Shown here one piece after another: positions 25,581 through 33,917 of a DNA stretch of 64,000 nucleotides. Made by a program: the position numbers and the translations under genes. How positions within the stretch are numbered: position 1 is the stretch's first letter; the number at the start of each line of letters is the position of its first letter. Origin of the DNA: DASXYG01 sp036502625 (GTDB lineage: Bacteria > Actinomycetota > Actinomycetes > Streptosporangiales > Streptosporangiaceae); the NCBI GenBank assembly GCA_036502625.1, contig DASXYG010000117.1, positions 1-64,000 on the forward strand, given 5' to 3'. The notes beneath the pieces are model-generated. The model was not told the DNA's origin and made no database searches. It saw only the letters and a list, made by a program, of their open reading frames with translations.

Positions 25581-26507
25581 TCAGAAGAACGCCGCGGCGC
25601 GGCCGGTGACCGGGCGGCGGAACAGCCACCACAGCAGGGCCTGGAAGACGAGGACCACGGCCAGGGCCGGGGGCAGGACGGTGCGCGCCACCTCGGAGGC
25701 GTCCACCGCGGCCAGCACCGTGCCGGCGGTGCCCGCGCCGACCGCGGCTACCGGGGCGGCTACGGCGAGGGCGCTCCAGGCGAAGGCGCGGCCCGGGCGC
25801 TCGGCCGCCCGGGTGCGGCAGAGGAGGGCCGCGGCCGGTGCGGCCAGGGCGATCAGGGCGTACGGCGAGGCGGTGACGTACAGGCTCACGGCCACCGCCA
25901 CCAGGCTCAGCCCGGCCGCGATCGGGGCGAGGCGGCGCGCGGCGGACGCGGCGCGGGCGGCGGGGTCGCCGGTGAGCCTGGCGCGGAGGAAGACCGCGCC
26001 GTGCAGGGCGAACAGCACGGCCATCGTCGCGGCGCACAGCAGCGGGTACGGGCCGTACGCGCGGACCGGCGACACCATTCCCGACCCCGGGACGCCCATC
26101 GCGACGTTGCCGAGCACGAGGCCCGTGCACGCGGCGAACACCGCGCCCGACGCCACGAACGTGCGGTCCCACATGCGCCGCCACAGCGCGCCCGGCCTGC
26201 GGCTGCGCAGCCACACCGAGGCGTCGCGCAGCACCCAGGCGGCCAGCAGCGGCACGAACACGGCGTACAGGCCGGACAGCACGCGCGCCTCCAGGGTGCC
26301 GAACGCGCCGACGAGCAGCCCGGCGGCGGCGACCAGCCACATCTCGTTGGCCAGCAGGAACGGGCCGTACGCGGTGAGCAGGCGGCGCCGTTCGACGGCG
26401 GCGGGCGCGACGCGCGGCGCGACCAGGGCGGCGCCGACACCGAAGCCCTCCAGCACGAACCAGCCGACGACCAGCAGCGCGAGCATCGTCATCCAGAGGT
26501 AGTCCAT
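25581..26507 (-). CDS. cydB: Cytochrome bd oxidase subunit II
   Basis: This 308-residue membrane protein has eight or more predicted helices and CydB features: MDYLWMTMLALLVVGWFVLEGFGVGAA at the start and YGPFLLANEMWLVAAAGLLVGAFG. It pairs with CydA to form the quinol oxidase that reduces oxygen with high affinity. It begins nine bases after the cydA stop. The CydCD assembly transporter, often downstream in actinobacteria, is not encoded here; the next feature is the terminator. Confidence 0.93.
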   Translation of the reverse strand: MDYLWMTMLALLVVGWFVLEGFGVGAALVAPRVAPAAVERRRLLTAYGPFLLANEMWLVAAAGLLVGAFGTLEARVLSGLYAVFVPLLAAWVLRDASVWLRSRRPGALWRRMWDRTFVASGAVFAACTGLVLGNVAMGVPGSGMVSPVRAYGPYPLLCAATMAVLFALHGAVFLRARLTGDPAARAASAARRLAPIAAGLSLVAVAVSLYVTASPYALIALAAPAAALLCRTRAAERPGRAFAWSALAVAAPVAAVGAGTAGTVLAAVDASEVARTVLPPALAVVLVFQALLWWLFRRPVTGRAAAFF

Positions 26508-26516
26508 TGCCGTCTC

Positions 26517-27815
26517 CTAGATGGTCCGCGCGTACGCGGGGGCGGGCGGGTCGATGGCGGCGTCGCCGGACTCGGCCTCGTCGAGGGTCGAGCCGAGGGC
26601 CATGCCGTACGGGCCGCGGCGGGCCAGCCGGGCCATCAGCAGCCAGTCGGTGGCCGCGAGCACGGCGAACAGCAGCGTGAAGACCACCAGGGACGCGGCC
26701 ACGGCACCGGTGCTCAGCGGCGCGGCAGCGTTCGACGTGCGCAGCACCCCGTAGATCACCCACGGCTGGCGGCCCACCTCGCGCACCAGCCAGCCGCACA
26801 CCACGGCGACGAACGGCAGCGGCAGCATCCAGACGAGGAACTTCAGCAGGATGCGGCGGCGCACGATCCACCGGCGGATGAGGAACGGCGGCAGGAACAG
26901 CGCGATGTAGGAGAAGACCTCGCCGTACGTGGCCATGATCGTGAACGGGGTGGCGATCCAGCTCGGCGGCGCCTGGCCGCCGGCGGGGAGCGTCATGGGG
27001 TCCCGGGTGAGGCCCAGCGCGACGAGCTTGAACGGCTGGTCCGTACGGAGGTAGTCGAGCTGCGCCCAGCCGAGCGCGAACGTCGCGAGCGCCGCCACCA
27101 CCATGGTGATCATCCCGATGCGCATGGAGCGGACGAAGAAGACCTCGTCGCGCGGGCGCTCGGCGCGCCGCTCCGCGTGCGTACGGCCGACGCGCCTGCG
27201 CAGGTGGTACGCGCTGACCGCGGTGACGAGCACGCCGCCGGTCATCAGCGCGGCCGGGATGAGGTGCGCGAGCGCGCCCACGGTGTTCGGGTTGGCGGCC
27301 ATCGCGGCGAAGTCGGTGATGCGGGCGGAGCCGTTGCCGGTCAGCGCGGCGCCCACCGGGTGCTGCATGAACCCGTTGGCGATCATGATCCAGTACGCCG
27401 AGGCGTACGCCGTGGCCGTGACCAGCAGGAACAGGCCGAAGTGCAGCCACTTCGGGATCCGCCCCCAGCCGAAGATCCACAACCCGAGGAACGTCGCCTC
27501 GGCGAAGAACGCGATGATCGTCTCCAGCGCCAGCGGCGCGCCGAACACCTGGCCGGCCACGCGGGAGACCCCGGTCCAGTTCAGGCCGAACTGGAACTCC
27601 ATCACGATGCCGGTGACGATGCCGAGCGCGTAGTTCACCACGTAGATCTGGCCCCAGAACCGGGTCATCCGCTCGTGCACCTCGCGCCCCGTCACCACCC
27701 AGCGGAGCTGCATGAACGCGATCAGCGGCGCGAGCCCGAGCGTGACGACCACGAACAGGAAATGCGCGTTGGTCGTCACGGCGAACTGGATCCGGGCGAG
27801 GTCGACGGCGGTCAC
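26517..27815 (-). CDS. cydA: Cytochrome bd oxidase subunit I
   Basis: This 432-residue membrane protein has nine predicted helices. His18 in TTNAHFLFV corresponds to the heme b595 ligand, and NGFMQHPVG carries the heme b558 His region; GRQPWVIYG is the conserved motif of the quinol site. The length suggests a short Q-loop. The GTG at 27815 is chosen from a GGGGG ribosome binding site; a start at 27872 would add 19 unconserved residues. It is divergent from padR with symmetric operators between, so repression by PadR is likely. Confidence 0.93.
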   Translation of the reverse strand: MTAVDLARIQFAVTTNAHFLFVVVTLGLAPLIAFMQLRWVVTGREVHERMTRFWGQIYVVNYALGIVTGIVMEFQFGLNWTGVSRVAGQVFGAPLALETIIAFFAEATFLGLWIFGWGRIPKWLHFGLFLLVTATAYASAYWIMIANGFMQHPVGAALTGNGSARITDFAAMAANPNTVGALAHLIPAALMTGGVLVTAVSAYHLRRRVGRTHAERRAERPRDEVFFVRSMRIGMITMVVAALATFALGWAQLDYLRTDQPFKLVALGLTRDPMTLPAGGQAPPSWIATPFTIMATYGEVFSYIALFLPPFLIRRWIVRRRILLKFLVWMLPLPFVAVVCGWLVREVGRQPWVIYGVLRTSNAAAPLSTGAVAASLVVFTLLFAVLAATDWLLMARLARRGPYGMALGSTLDEAESGDAAIDPPAPAYARTI

Positions 27816-27858
27816 GGTGCACCCCCACGTAGGCGTCCTGCGGCCAACGAGTTGTCGG

Positions 27859-27880
27859 CTACATGTAGGCACGCTACATG
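27859..27880. promoter_or_regulatory. PadR-type operator before cydA
   Basis: CATGTAG (27862-27868) and CTACATG (27874-27880) form perfect 7-bp arms around GCACG, and the overlapping CTACATGTAG (27859-27868) is itself palindromic. The ATGT-N-ACAT pattern matches known PadR operators. It lies 44 bases upstream of cydA. Confidence 0.65.
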
Positions 27881-27953
27881 CGAGGCACCGTGCACGCCAC
27901 GGAAAACGGGTCCATCTCGGAGAATTGCGGCTTTCCTCAGGGCGGGAAATTGG

Positions 27954-27966
27954 GTAGGTTGCCTAC
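27954..27966. promoter_or_regulatory. PadR autoregulatory site and leaderless -10
   Basis: GTAGG (27954-27958) and CCTAC (27962-27966) form an inverted repeat directly against the padR ATG. The -10 element TAGGTT (27955-27960) lies inside it, six bases before the start codon, so the mRNA is probably leaderless and self-repressed. Confidence 0.6.
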
Positions 27967-28287
27967 ATGAAGCCGGACGCGCTGCGCGGACACCTCGACG
28001 CACTCCTGCTCGCCGTGCTCGAACGCGGCCCCCTCCACGGCTACGCGATCATGGAGGCCCTGCAGGTCCGCAGCGACGGCGCGATCGAGCTCCCCACCGG
28101 CACGATCTATCCCGCGCTGCGCCGCCTCGAGCGCGGCGGCTACCTCCGCAGCGAGTGGGCCACGGTGTTCGGCCGCAAGCGGCGCACCTACCAGCTCACC
28201 AGCGCGGGCCGGAAGACCCTCGCGACCGAGCGCGCCGACTGGAAGCGGTTCACGTCCGCGATCGGCGGAGTGCTCGGCGGGGCGTGA
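27967..28287 (+). CDS. PadR-family regulator
   Basis: This 106-residue protein is a minimal PadR winged helix: LLLAVLERGPLHGYAIMEAL, then LPTGTIYPALRRLERGGYLRSEW, the diagnostic PadR stretch, and a wing with RRTYQLTSAGRK. It has a short C-terminal dimerisation helix. It is divergent from cydAB, and inverted repeats lie in front of both, so it likely represses the oxidase and itself. It converges with the gene at 28297, whose N-terminal domain often accompanies PadR regulators. Confidence 0.9.
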   Translation: MKPDALRGHLDALLLAVLERGPLHGYAIMEALQVRSDGAIELPTGTIYPALRRLERGGYLRSEWATVFGRKRRTYQLTSAGRKTLATERADWKRFTSAIGGVLGGA

Positions 28288-28296
28288 GCCTCCGGG

Positions 28297-28986
28297 CTAG
28301 CGGGCCAGCGCCAGGCACCGGTGCGCGCCCCGGCCCAGCGTGAACGACGTCGCGCCGCCCGGCAGCAGGATGGCCGCGAGCGTGCCCACCCCGGCGAGCA
28401 CGCTCGCCGACGCCAGCGGCGTGGACATCATCAGCGTCACGGCCGAGGCCAGCATGAAGCCGAGCACGAAGAACGTGAGGGCGCCGGTGGCCCGCAGCAG
28501 CGCCCGTGCCGGGACGTAGCGCGACAGCGGGCCGTACGCGAGCAGCAGCGCGACGAGCGCCACGACGATGGCGTACTGCGCCAGGTCGGTCACGCGCGCG
28601 ATGGTGAGGTAGGCCGTGCCCGGGTGGTGGCCCTGCCAGAAGTCGAAGAGCCGCCAGCTCAGGTTGCCCTCGACGGCGACGGCCAGGTGGACGATCAGAA
28701 TGCCGAGCGCGGTGCGCCGGCCCTGCGCCGCGGCCAGCTCCTCCTGGTACGCCGGGGCCACCTCGGCGACCCCGCCGAACTCCGCCAGCGCGCGGCGCGC
28801 GGCCTCGGCCGGCCGCAGGCCCGCGGAGACGTACGCCTCGGCGGCGTCGGCGAGCCCGTCGCGCGCCTCGGCCAGGAGGTCGGCACGGGCGCGCCGCGGG
28901 CCGCGCAGCGCGGAGTCCAGATCGGCGATGTAGGCGTCGATCTGCTCGGATGACTCGCTGGCCGTAAGGGCGGTCGGCGTACGCAC
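28297..28986 (-). CDS. Membrane protein with permease-prefix-like N-terminus
   Basis: This 229-residue protein has an N-terminal helical region (about residues 15-85: IDAYIADLDSALRGPRRARADLLAEARDGL and AARRALAEFGG) like the permease-prefix/HAAS domains that often neighbour PadR genes. Four or more hydrophobic helices follow (about 90-215). The GTG at 28986 is chosen because GATGCT lies six bases upstream, matching the leaderless layout seen elsewhere here. A longer frame from 29076 would add a Cys-rich N-terminus that I consider non-coding. The function is unknown. Confidence 0.7.
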   Translation of the reverse strand: MRTPTALTASESSEQIDAYIADLDSALRGPRRARADLLAEARDGLADAAEAYVSAGLRPAEAARRALAEFGGVAEVAPAYQEELAAAQGRRTALGILIVHLAVAVEGNLSWRLFDFWQGHHPGTAYLTIARVTDLAQYAIVVALVALLLAYGPLSRYVPARALLRATGALTFFVLGFMLASAVTLMMSTPLASASVLAGVGTLAAILLPGGATSFTLGRGAHRCLALAR

Positions 28987-29126
28987 GGGTCGAGCATCAC
29001 ATGACGGGCACGGGGCGTCGAGCCGGGCATCCACACAGTACGGCTGAGGCCGTCCACAGCAGCCACAGGTGGCCAATCGGCGGGTCAGGCGCGCAAACGG
29101 ACCCGCGGATCCGGGAGGATCGCCCC

Positions 29127-29693
29127 ATGACGAGCATGGGGAGGGCTCGACGTTGGGTCGAGATCGTCAACGAGACCGGAGAGTTCCGCGGCGCGTCACC
29201 GGTGGAGGAGGCGCACGGCGCACCGGGACGGCTGCACCGCGCGTTCAGCGTGCTGCTCTACGACGCCACATTCCAGGTGCTGGTCCAGCGCCGGGCCGAC
29301 GACAAGAGCCGGTTCCCCGGCCTGTGGGCCAACAGTTGCTGTAGCCATCCGGGGCCAGGGGAGGACCTGGAGGAGTCGGCGCGCCGCCGCGTGCGCAGCG
29401 AGCTGGGGATGAACGTCGGGAGGCTGTCCGAGGCGGGCACGTTCACGTATCGCGCCACCGATCCCGTCACCGGGTCCGTGGAGCACGAGTACGACCACGT
29501 CCTGGTGGGCCGGGCCGCCGGCGAGCCGCACGTCGACCCGGCGGAGGTCGCCGAGTGGCGGTGGCGCGACCCCGAGTGGCTGCGCGCGGACCTGCGCACA
29601 CGGCCCGCCGCGTACGCCCCGTGGTTCGCCGCCGTGCTGGACATCGCGGAGGCCGCGCCGCCCGCGCCGGAGGGCGGCGGCGAACCGGCGTGA
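29127..29693 (+). CDS. idi: Isopentenyl-diphosphate delta-isomerase, type I
   Basis: This 188-residue Nudix-fold enzyme interconverts IPP and DMAPP. The catalytic Cys lies in LWANSCCSHP, and the catalytic Glu in EHEYDH; the metal site includes the first His and the Glu of the Nudix-like PGPGEDLEESARRRVRSELG stretch. Length and motifs match the type I family. The ATG at 29127 follows GGGAGGAT by seven bases. No other isoprenoid gene is adjacent; the next gene is a phosphatase. Confidence 0.92.
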   Translation: MTSMGRARRWVEIVNETGEFRGASPVEEAHGAPGRLHRAFSVLLYDATFQVLVQRRADDKSRFPGLWANSCCSHPGPGEDLEESARRRVRSELGMNVGRLSEAGTFTYRATDPVTGSVEHEYDHVLVGRAAGEPHVDPAEVAEWRWRDPEWLRADLRTRPAAYAPWFAAVLDIAEAAPPAPEGGGEPA

Positions 29694-29806
29694 CCGCGCG
29701 CCCCGATTTCCCGGCTCCGCTGCGAGGGGCGCATAACACGTTGTAGCGTCCTTCGTACCGACTGTTGGTCCCGGGGGAGAGCGTGATCGGGACGACGTAG
29801 GGGTGG

Positions 29807-32308
29807 GTGAACGTGTTGGTGACGGATGGCAGGGTCCGTACGGTGCGGACCGGTGACGGCGCCCCCGAGGCGGCGCCGTCGCTTCTGCACCAGGTCGTCG
29901 GGGTGGCCAGGCTGGCGGTCGCGATCCTCGACGGCCAGGCGCGCATCACCCATTGGAACCGCGCCGCCGACGACGTGTTCGGCATCCCCGGTGCCGACGC
30001 CGTCAGCCGCCGGTTCCCCGACCTCCTGCGCGCCCCGGTGGAGCACCGGGGCGTCTTCGAGCCGACCCCGCGCCGGTTCCCGCACACCTGGTACGGCGCG
30101 ATCACGTTCGTACCGGTGCGCGGCGGCAGGTCGCGCGAGCTGATCTGCTGGGTCTACCCGCTCGACGGGCCCGACGCGGCGCGGCTCGTCATCGTGGCGA
30201 CCGACGCGCGGCGGCTGCGCGAGGAGGGCCCGGGGCTCGCGGTCGGCGACCTCCTGGCCGCGCCGCCGGGCGCGCACACCCGGCCGATCGACGGCGCCGT
30301 GCGCGTCCTGCGGGTCGAGCCGGTGACCGCGCAGGTCCCCGAGGAGGCGCGGCGCGGCCTCGGCCGCCGCATCAGCGACTTCCTGCCGCGCATGGGCCCG
30401 GACGCCGGGGCCGGCATCGTGGCGCAGATCCTCGCCCACGGCTATCCCGCGATCAACCTGTCCACGACGATCCGGCTGCCGGTCGGGTCGTACTGGTCGG
30501 GCATGCCCCGGGTGAAGCGCGTGCGCCCGGCGTACGGCCCCACGGGCCCGCCGGCCCCCGGCACCGACGACGCGCACGGGCCCACGCCGGAGCGCTCGGA
30601 GAACCGGCAGCTCAAGGAGCGGCTGTCGTTCCTCAACGACGCGAGCTCGCGCATCGGCGGCGAGCTCGACCTCTCCCGTACCGCGCGCGACCTCGCCGAG
30701 ATGATCGTCCCCCGGTTCGCCGACTTCGCCAGCATCCAGATGCTCGAGGACGTCCTGCTCACCGAGCGCGTGCCGGAGGGCGCGCCCGGCGAGGCCGCGC
30801 TGCTGCGCCGGGTGGCGCTCAGCCATGTCGACGAGCCCGGCCGGTGGGACGACATCGCGCCGCTCGGCGAGGTCGGCGGCCACCCCGCCGACGTGCCGTA
30901 CATGGAGGGCCTGCGTACGGGCAAGCCGTTCCACCTGCCGGTCGTGCGCCCGGAGCTGGCCGCCGAGCTGGCCGGGCACTACACCGACCGCGACATGGTG
31001 CCGCTGCTGGAGAACCGCTCGCTGCTGGTGCTGCCGCTGATCGCGCGCGGCCGCGTGCTCGGCCTGATGGTGCTGATCCGCCACCCCGGCCGCGCCCCGT
31101 TCGACGACCTCGACGCCGTCACCGGCGACGACCTGGCGACCCGCGCCGCGCTGGCGCTGCACAACGCGCTGCTCTACAAGCGCGAGCGCGCCACCGCGCA
31201 CACGCTCCAGGAGAGCATGCTGGCGCGCCGCGCCCCCGACCTCCACTGCGTGGACGTCGCGCACCGCTACCTCCCGAGCGAGGCGGGCGTGGAGGTCGGC
31301 GGCGACTGGTTCGACGCGATCCGGCTGCCCGGCGGCCGCGCCGCCCTGGTCGTCGGCGACGTCATGGGCCACGGGCTGCACGCCGCGGCCATCATGGGCC
31401 AGTTCCGCATGGCGGTGCGCACCCTCGCGTCCATGGACCTCCCGCCCGAGCAGGTGCTGCGCCACCTCGACGACCTGGCGCAGCGCCTCGGCGAGGACTA
31501 CCCGGCGCGGCGCGACAGCGAGAGCCACCTCGCCACCTGCCTGTACGTCGTCTACGACCCGGTCAGCCGCACCTGCGAGGCCGCCAACGCCGGCCACGTA
31601 CCGCCCGTCCTCGTGCATCCCGACGGGCGCAGCGAGCCGCTCGACCCGCCGTCCGGCGCGCCCATCGGCGTGGGCGGCGTGGCGTTCGAGCCGTTCACCT
31701 TCAGCGTCGAGGACGGCAGCAGGCTCGTGCTGTGCACCGACGGCCTCGTCGAGGTCCGCGGCGAGGACATCGGCATCGGCCTGGCCGCGCTGTGCGAGAA
31801 GCTGGCCGGCAACGGACCCGAGGCGTCGGTCGACGAGCTGTGCGAGCAGGTCGTGCGCGCGCTGTGGAGCCCGCAGCGCGCCGACGACGTGGCGCTGCTG
31901 ATCGCCCGCTTCCGCGGCATCTCCGCCGACGAGGTCGACACGTGGACGCTGCCGTCGGCGACCGACCCGCGCATGGTCCGCGCCGCGCGCGGCCGCACCC
32001 GCGAGGTGCTCACCCGGTGGGGCCTCGACGACCGCATCGAGACGGTCGAGCTGCTGGTCAGCGAGCTGGTCACGAACGCCATCCGCCATGGCGCCGGCCC
32101 GGTCACGCTGCGCCTGCTGCGCACCGGCCGGCTGCTGTGCGAGGTGTACGACACGAACCGCGACCTGCCCGTCCTCGTGTCGTCCGGGCCGGACGAGGAG
32201 CACGGCCGCGGCATGCAGCTCGTGTCGCGGATGTCCGAGCGCTGGGGCACGAGCCGCACCGCGGGCGGCAAGGTCGTGTGGTTCGAGTACGACCTGTCCA
32301 CCGGCTGA
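29807..32308 (+). CDS. PAS-GAF-PP2C (SpoIIE-type) phosphatase with RsbW-like ATPase
   Basis: This 833-residue signalling protein has, in order, a PAS domain (about residues 30-110, RITHWNRAADDVFG), a GAF domain (about 270-440), a PP2C/SpoIIE phosphatase domain (about 465-700, with VGGDWFDAI and VVGDVMGHG carrying metal-binding Asp) and a C-terminal GHKL anti-sigma-factor kinase-like domain (about 720-833, ELVTNAIRHG and RGMQLVSRMSERWG). In this family the phosphatase acts on STAS anti-anti-sigma proteins; the fused ATPase may bind a sigma factor or antagonist. The GTG start at 29807 is the first of several and is not fully certain. Confidence 0.9.
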   Translation: MNVLVTDGRVRTVRTGDGAPEAAPSLLHQVVGVARLAVAILDGQARITHWNRAADDVFGIPGADAVSRRFPDLLRAPVEHRGVFEPTPRRFPHTWYGAITFVPVRGGRSRELICWVYPLDGPDAARLVIVATDARRLREEGPGLAVGDLLAAPPGAHTRPIDGAVRVLRVEPVTAQVPEEARRGLGRRISDFLPRMGPDAGAGIVAQILAHGYPAINLSTTIRLPVGSYWSGMPRVKRVRPAYGPTGPPAPGTDDAHGPTPERSENRQLKERLSFLNDASSRIGGELDLSRTARDLAEMIVPRFADFASIQMLEDVLLTERVPEGAPGEAALLRRVALSHVDEPGRWDDIAPLGEVGGHPADVPYMEGLRTGKPFHLPVVRPELAAELAGHYTDRDMVPLLENRSLLVLPLIARGRVLGLMVLIRHPGRAPFDDLDAVTGDDLATRAALALHNALLYKRERATAHTLQESMLARRAPDLHCVDVAHRYLPSEAGVEVGGDWFDAIRLPGGRAALVVGDVMGHGLHAAAIMGQFRMAVRTLASMDLPPEQVLRHLDDLAQRLGEDYPARRDSESHLATCLYVVYDPVSRTCEAANAGHVPPVLVHPDGRSEPLDPPSGAPIGVGGVAFEPFTFSVEDGSRLVLCTDGLVEVRGEDIGIGLAALCEKLAGNGPEASVDELCEQVVRALWSPQRADDVALLIARFRGISADEVDTWTLPSATDPRMVRAARGRTREVLTRWGLDDRIETVELLVSELVTNAIRHGAGPVTLRLLRTGRLLCEVYDTNRDLPVLVSSGPDEEHGRGMQLVSRMSERWGTSRTAGGKVVWFEYDLSTG

Positions 32309-32362
32309 TACCGATTTGGCGGGCGCTCGGGGCGGTTCGTACCGTTGATCCGTGAGCGCTGA

Positions 32363-33310
32363 ATGAGATCGTCCCGGGCCGTCGGCCTGCCCCTCGCCCT
32401 CGTGTCCGCCTTCGCGTTCGGCGGCTCGGGCCCCGCCGCGAAACCGCTGCTCGCCGCCGGGCTCAGCCCGCTGCACATCGCCTGGATGCGGATCGCCGGC
32501 ACCGCCCTGATCCTCCTGCCGATCGCGCTGCGCCACCTGCCCGAGGCGCGCCGCCGCCCGCTGCTGGTGCTCGCGTACGGCGTCTTCCCGATGGCCGGGG
32601 TGCAGGCCTGCTACTTCGCCGCCGTCTCCCGCATCCCCGTGGGCGTCGCGCTGCTGATCGAGTACCTCGGGCCGGTGCTCATGCTCGGCTGGGTGCGGTT
32701 CGTCCGCCGCCGGCACGTCTCGTGGTACGCCGGGCTGGGCGCGGTGCTCGCGGTCGGCGGCATGACCGCCGTGGTGGAGATCTGGCAGGGCATGCGGTTC
32801 GACGGCGTGGGCATCGCGCTCGCGCTGGGGGCCGCGGTCTGCCAGGCGTGCTACTTCCTGCTCGGCGACACCGGCGGCGAGCCGGTCGACGCGACCGCGC
32901 TGATCTCCCAGGGCGCGGTCGTGGGCGCCGTGCTGATCTCCGCGCTGGCCCGGCCGTGGACGGTCCCGTGGCATGTGCTCGGCGACACCGCCGCGCTCGG
33001 GCCGTTCCGGTGGCCGGCGTACGTCTACGTCCTGTGGATCGTGCTGGTCACCACTGTCGTGTCGTACGTCACCGGAGTGCTCGCCGTGCGGCTGCTGTCA
33101 CCGCAGGTCGCGGGGGTGGTGTCGTACCTGGAGCTGGTCGTGGCGACCGTGCTGGCCTGGCTGCTGCTCGGCGAGTCGCTGACCGGGGTGCAGCTCGCCG
33201 GGGGTGCGCTGGTGCTGGCGGGCGCGTTCGTGGCGCAGATGTCGACCCCCGCGCCCGACGTCGTCGTGCCGGCCGCGGAGGCGGACGTGGCGCGCGTTCA
33301 CCAGACGTAG
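32363..33310 (+). CDS. EamA/DMT-family transporter
   Basis: This 315-residue inner-membrane protein has ten predicted helices in two EamA repeats, with PLALVSAFAFGGSGPAAKPLL at the start and the end-of-repeat helices LGAVLAVGGM and LAGGALVLAGAF. The superfamily exports amino acids or other metabolites; the substrate is unknown. The ATG at 32363 is used, and no strong ribosome binding site is seen. Its 3' end overlaps the convergent gene by 13 bases. Confidence 0.85.
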   Translation: MRSSRAVGLPLALVSAFAFGGSGPAAKPLLAAGLSPLHIAWMRIAGTALILLPIALRHLPEARRRPLLVLAYGVFPMAGVQACYFAAVSRIPVGVALLIEYLGPVLMLGWVRFVRRRHVSWYAGLGAVLAVGGMTAVVEIWQGMRFDGVGIALALGAAVCQACYFLLGDTGGEPVDATALISQGAVVGAVLISALARPWTVPWHVLGDTAALGPFRWPAYVYVLWIVLVTTVVSYVTGVLAVRLLSPQVAGVVSYLELVVATVLAWLLLGESLTGVQLAGGALVLAGAFVAQMSTPAPDVVVPAAEADVARVHQT

Positions 33311-33741
33311 CGCACGTCGACGTACAGCGCGGCGGCCAGCGGCAGGAACGGCACGACCAGCGCCACCAGGTCGAACGCGCGCACCTGCGCGTGGGCGAAC
33401 CGTACGTCCGCGGGTCCGGCGGCGATCTCGCGGCGCCACTGGTGGCCGATCTCGCGCAGCGACCGGGAGACCGGCAGGAGCAGCAGCCACGCGCCCACGC
33501 CGAGGCACGTGATGGTCAGGTGCGTGGCGAGGAGGGTGGGGCGGCCGGTGCCGACGACGGCCAGGGACATGCCCTCGGCGAGCAGCAGCGCGAGGATCGC
33601 GGCGAACAACTGGAACGTGGCGGCGCCGCGCCGCCGCGGGTTGCCGCGCGGCGCGAACCGCCGGAACTCCAGGAAGACCGCGATGATGAACGCCGGGACG
33701 ATCTGCGCCACGGTCGCGTAGAACGCCGGTTCCAGGGTCAT
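33298..33741 (-). CDS. Small membrane protein of unknown function
   Basis: This 147-residue protein has about four hydrophobic segments (ATVAQIVPAFIIAVFLEF, FAAILALLLAEGMSLAVVG, HLTITCLGVGAWLLLLPV, and the last 20 residues). A middle loop is charged (REIGHQWRREIAAG). I do not recognise a family. The ATG at 33741 begins just before the first helix; a longer frame from 33882 is out of character with the rest and crosses the operator at 33870. Confidence 0.6.
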   Translation of the reverse strand: MTLEPAFYATVAQIVPAFIIAVFLEFRRFAPRGNPRRRGAATFQLFAAILALLLAEGMSLAVVGTGRPTLLATHLTITCLGVGAWLLLLPVSRSLREIGHQWRREIAAGPADVRFAHAQVRAFDLVALVVPFLPLAAALYVDVRYVW

Positions 33742-33869
33742 CCGCACAGCGTAGGAACCGCCGGGACCCGGCCCGTACGGTCCGGCGGCGTACGGCGCAA
33801 TCATTACGGAACCTTTTGCCGGTGATTCGCCGCCAATGGCCAGGTCGGCGGGGTGTGCGTACGGAGATC

Positions 33870-33892
33870 CTATTGAACGCACTGTTCAATAG
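33870..33892. promoter_or_regulatory. 23-bp operator palindrome before SDR gene
   Basis: CTATTGAAC (33870-33878) and GTTCAATAG (33884-33892) are perfect 9-bp arms around GCACT. The layout is like TetR-family operators. It overlaps the -35 position for the -10 element at 33906. No TetR gene lies next to it, so the regulator must be encoded elsewhere. Confidence 0.65.
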
Positions 33893-33905
33893 CGCTCGCG
33901 GTGGC

Positions 33906-33911
33906 TAGGGT
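33906..33911 (+). promoter_or_regulatory. -10 element TAGGGT, leaderless
   Basis: TAGGGT ends six bases before the ATG at 33918, without a Shine-Dalgarno sequence, so the mRNA probably starts at the ATG. The palindrome at 33870-33892 lies upstream and could block polymerase. Confidence 0.6.
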
Positions 33912-33917
33912 GCCGAT

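Noticed and set aside
28987..29076. N-terminal extension with several Cys for the permease-prefix-like protein, resembling a zinc ribbon
   Set aside because: No ribosome binding site and a likely promoter (GATGCT six bases before GTG 28986) lies inside it.
29258..32974. Very long minus-strand open frame opposite the SpoIIE-type gene
   Set aside because: It is an antisense shadow caused by high GC at third positions; it is rich in Arg, His and Gly and lacks domain motifs.
33742..33882. N-terminal extension of the small membrane protein at 33298
   Set aside because: It would cross the 23-bp operator and its residues look like translated promoter sequence.
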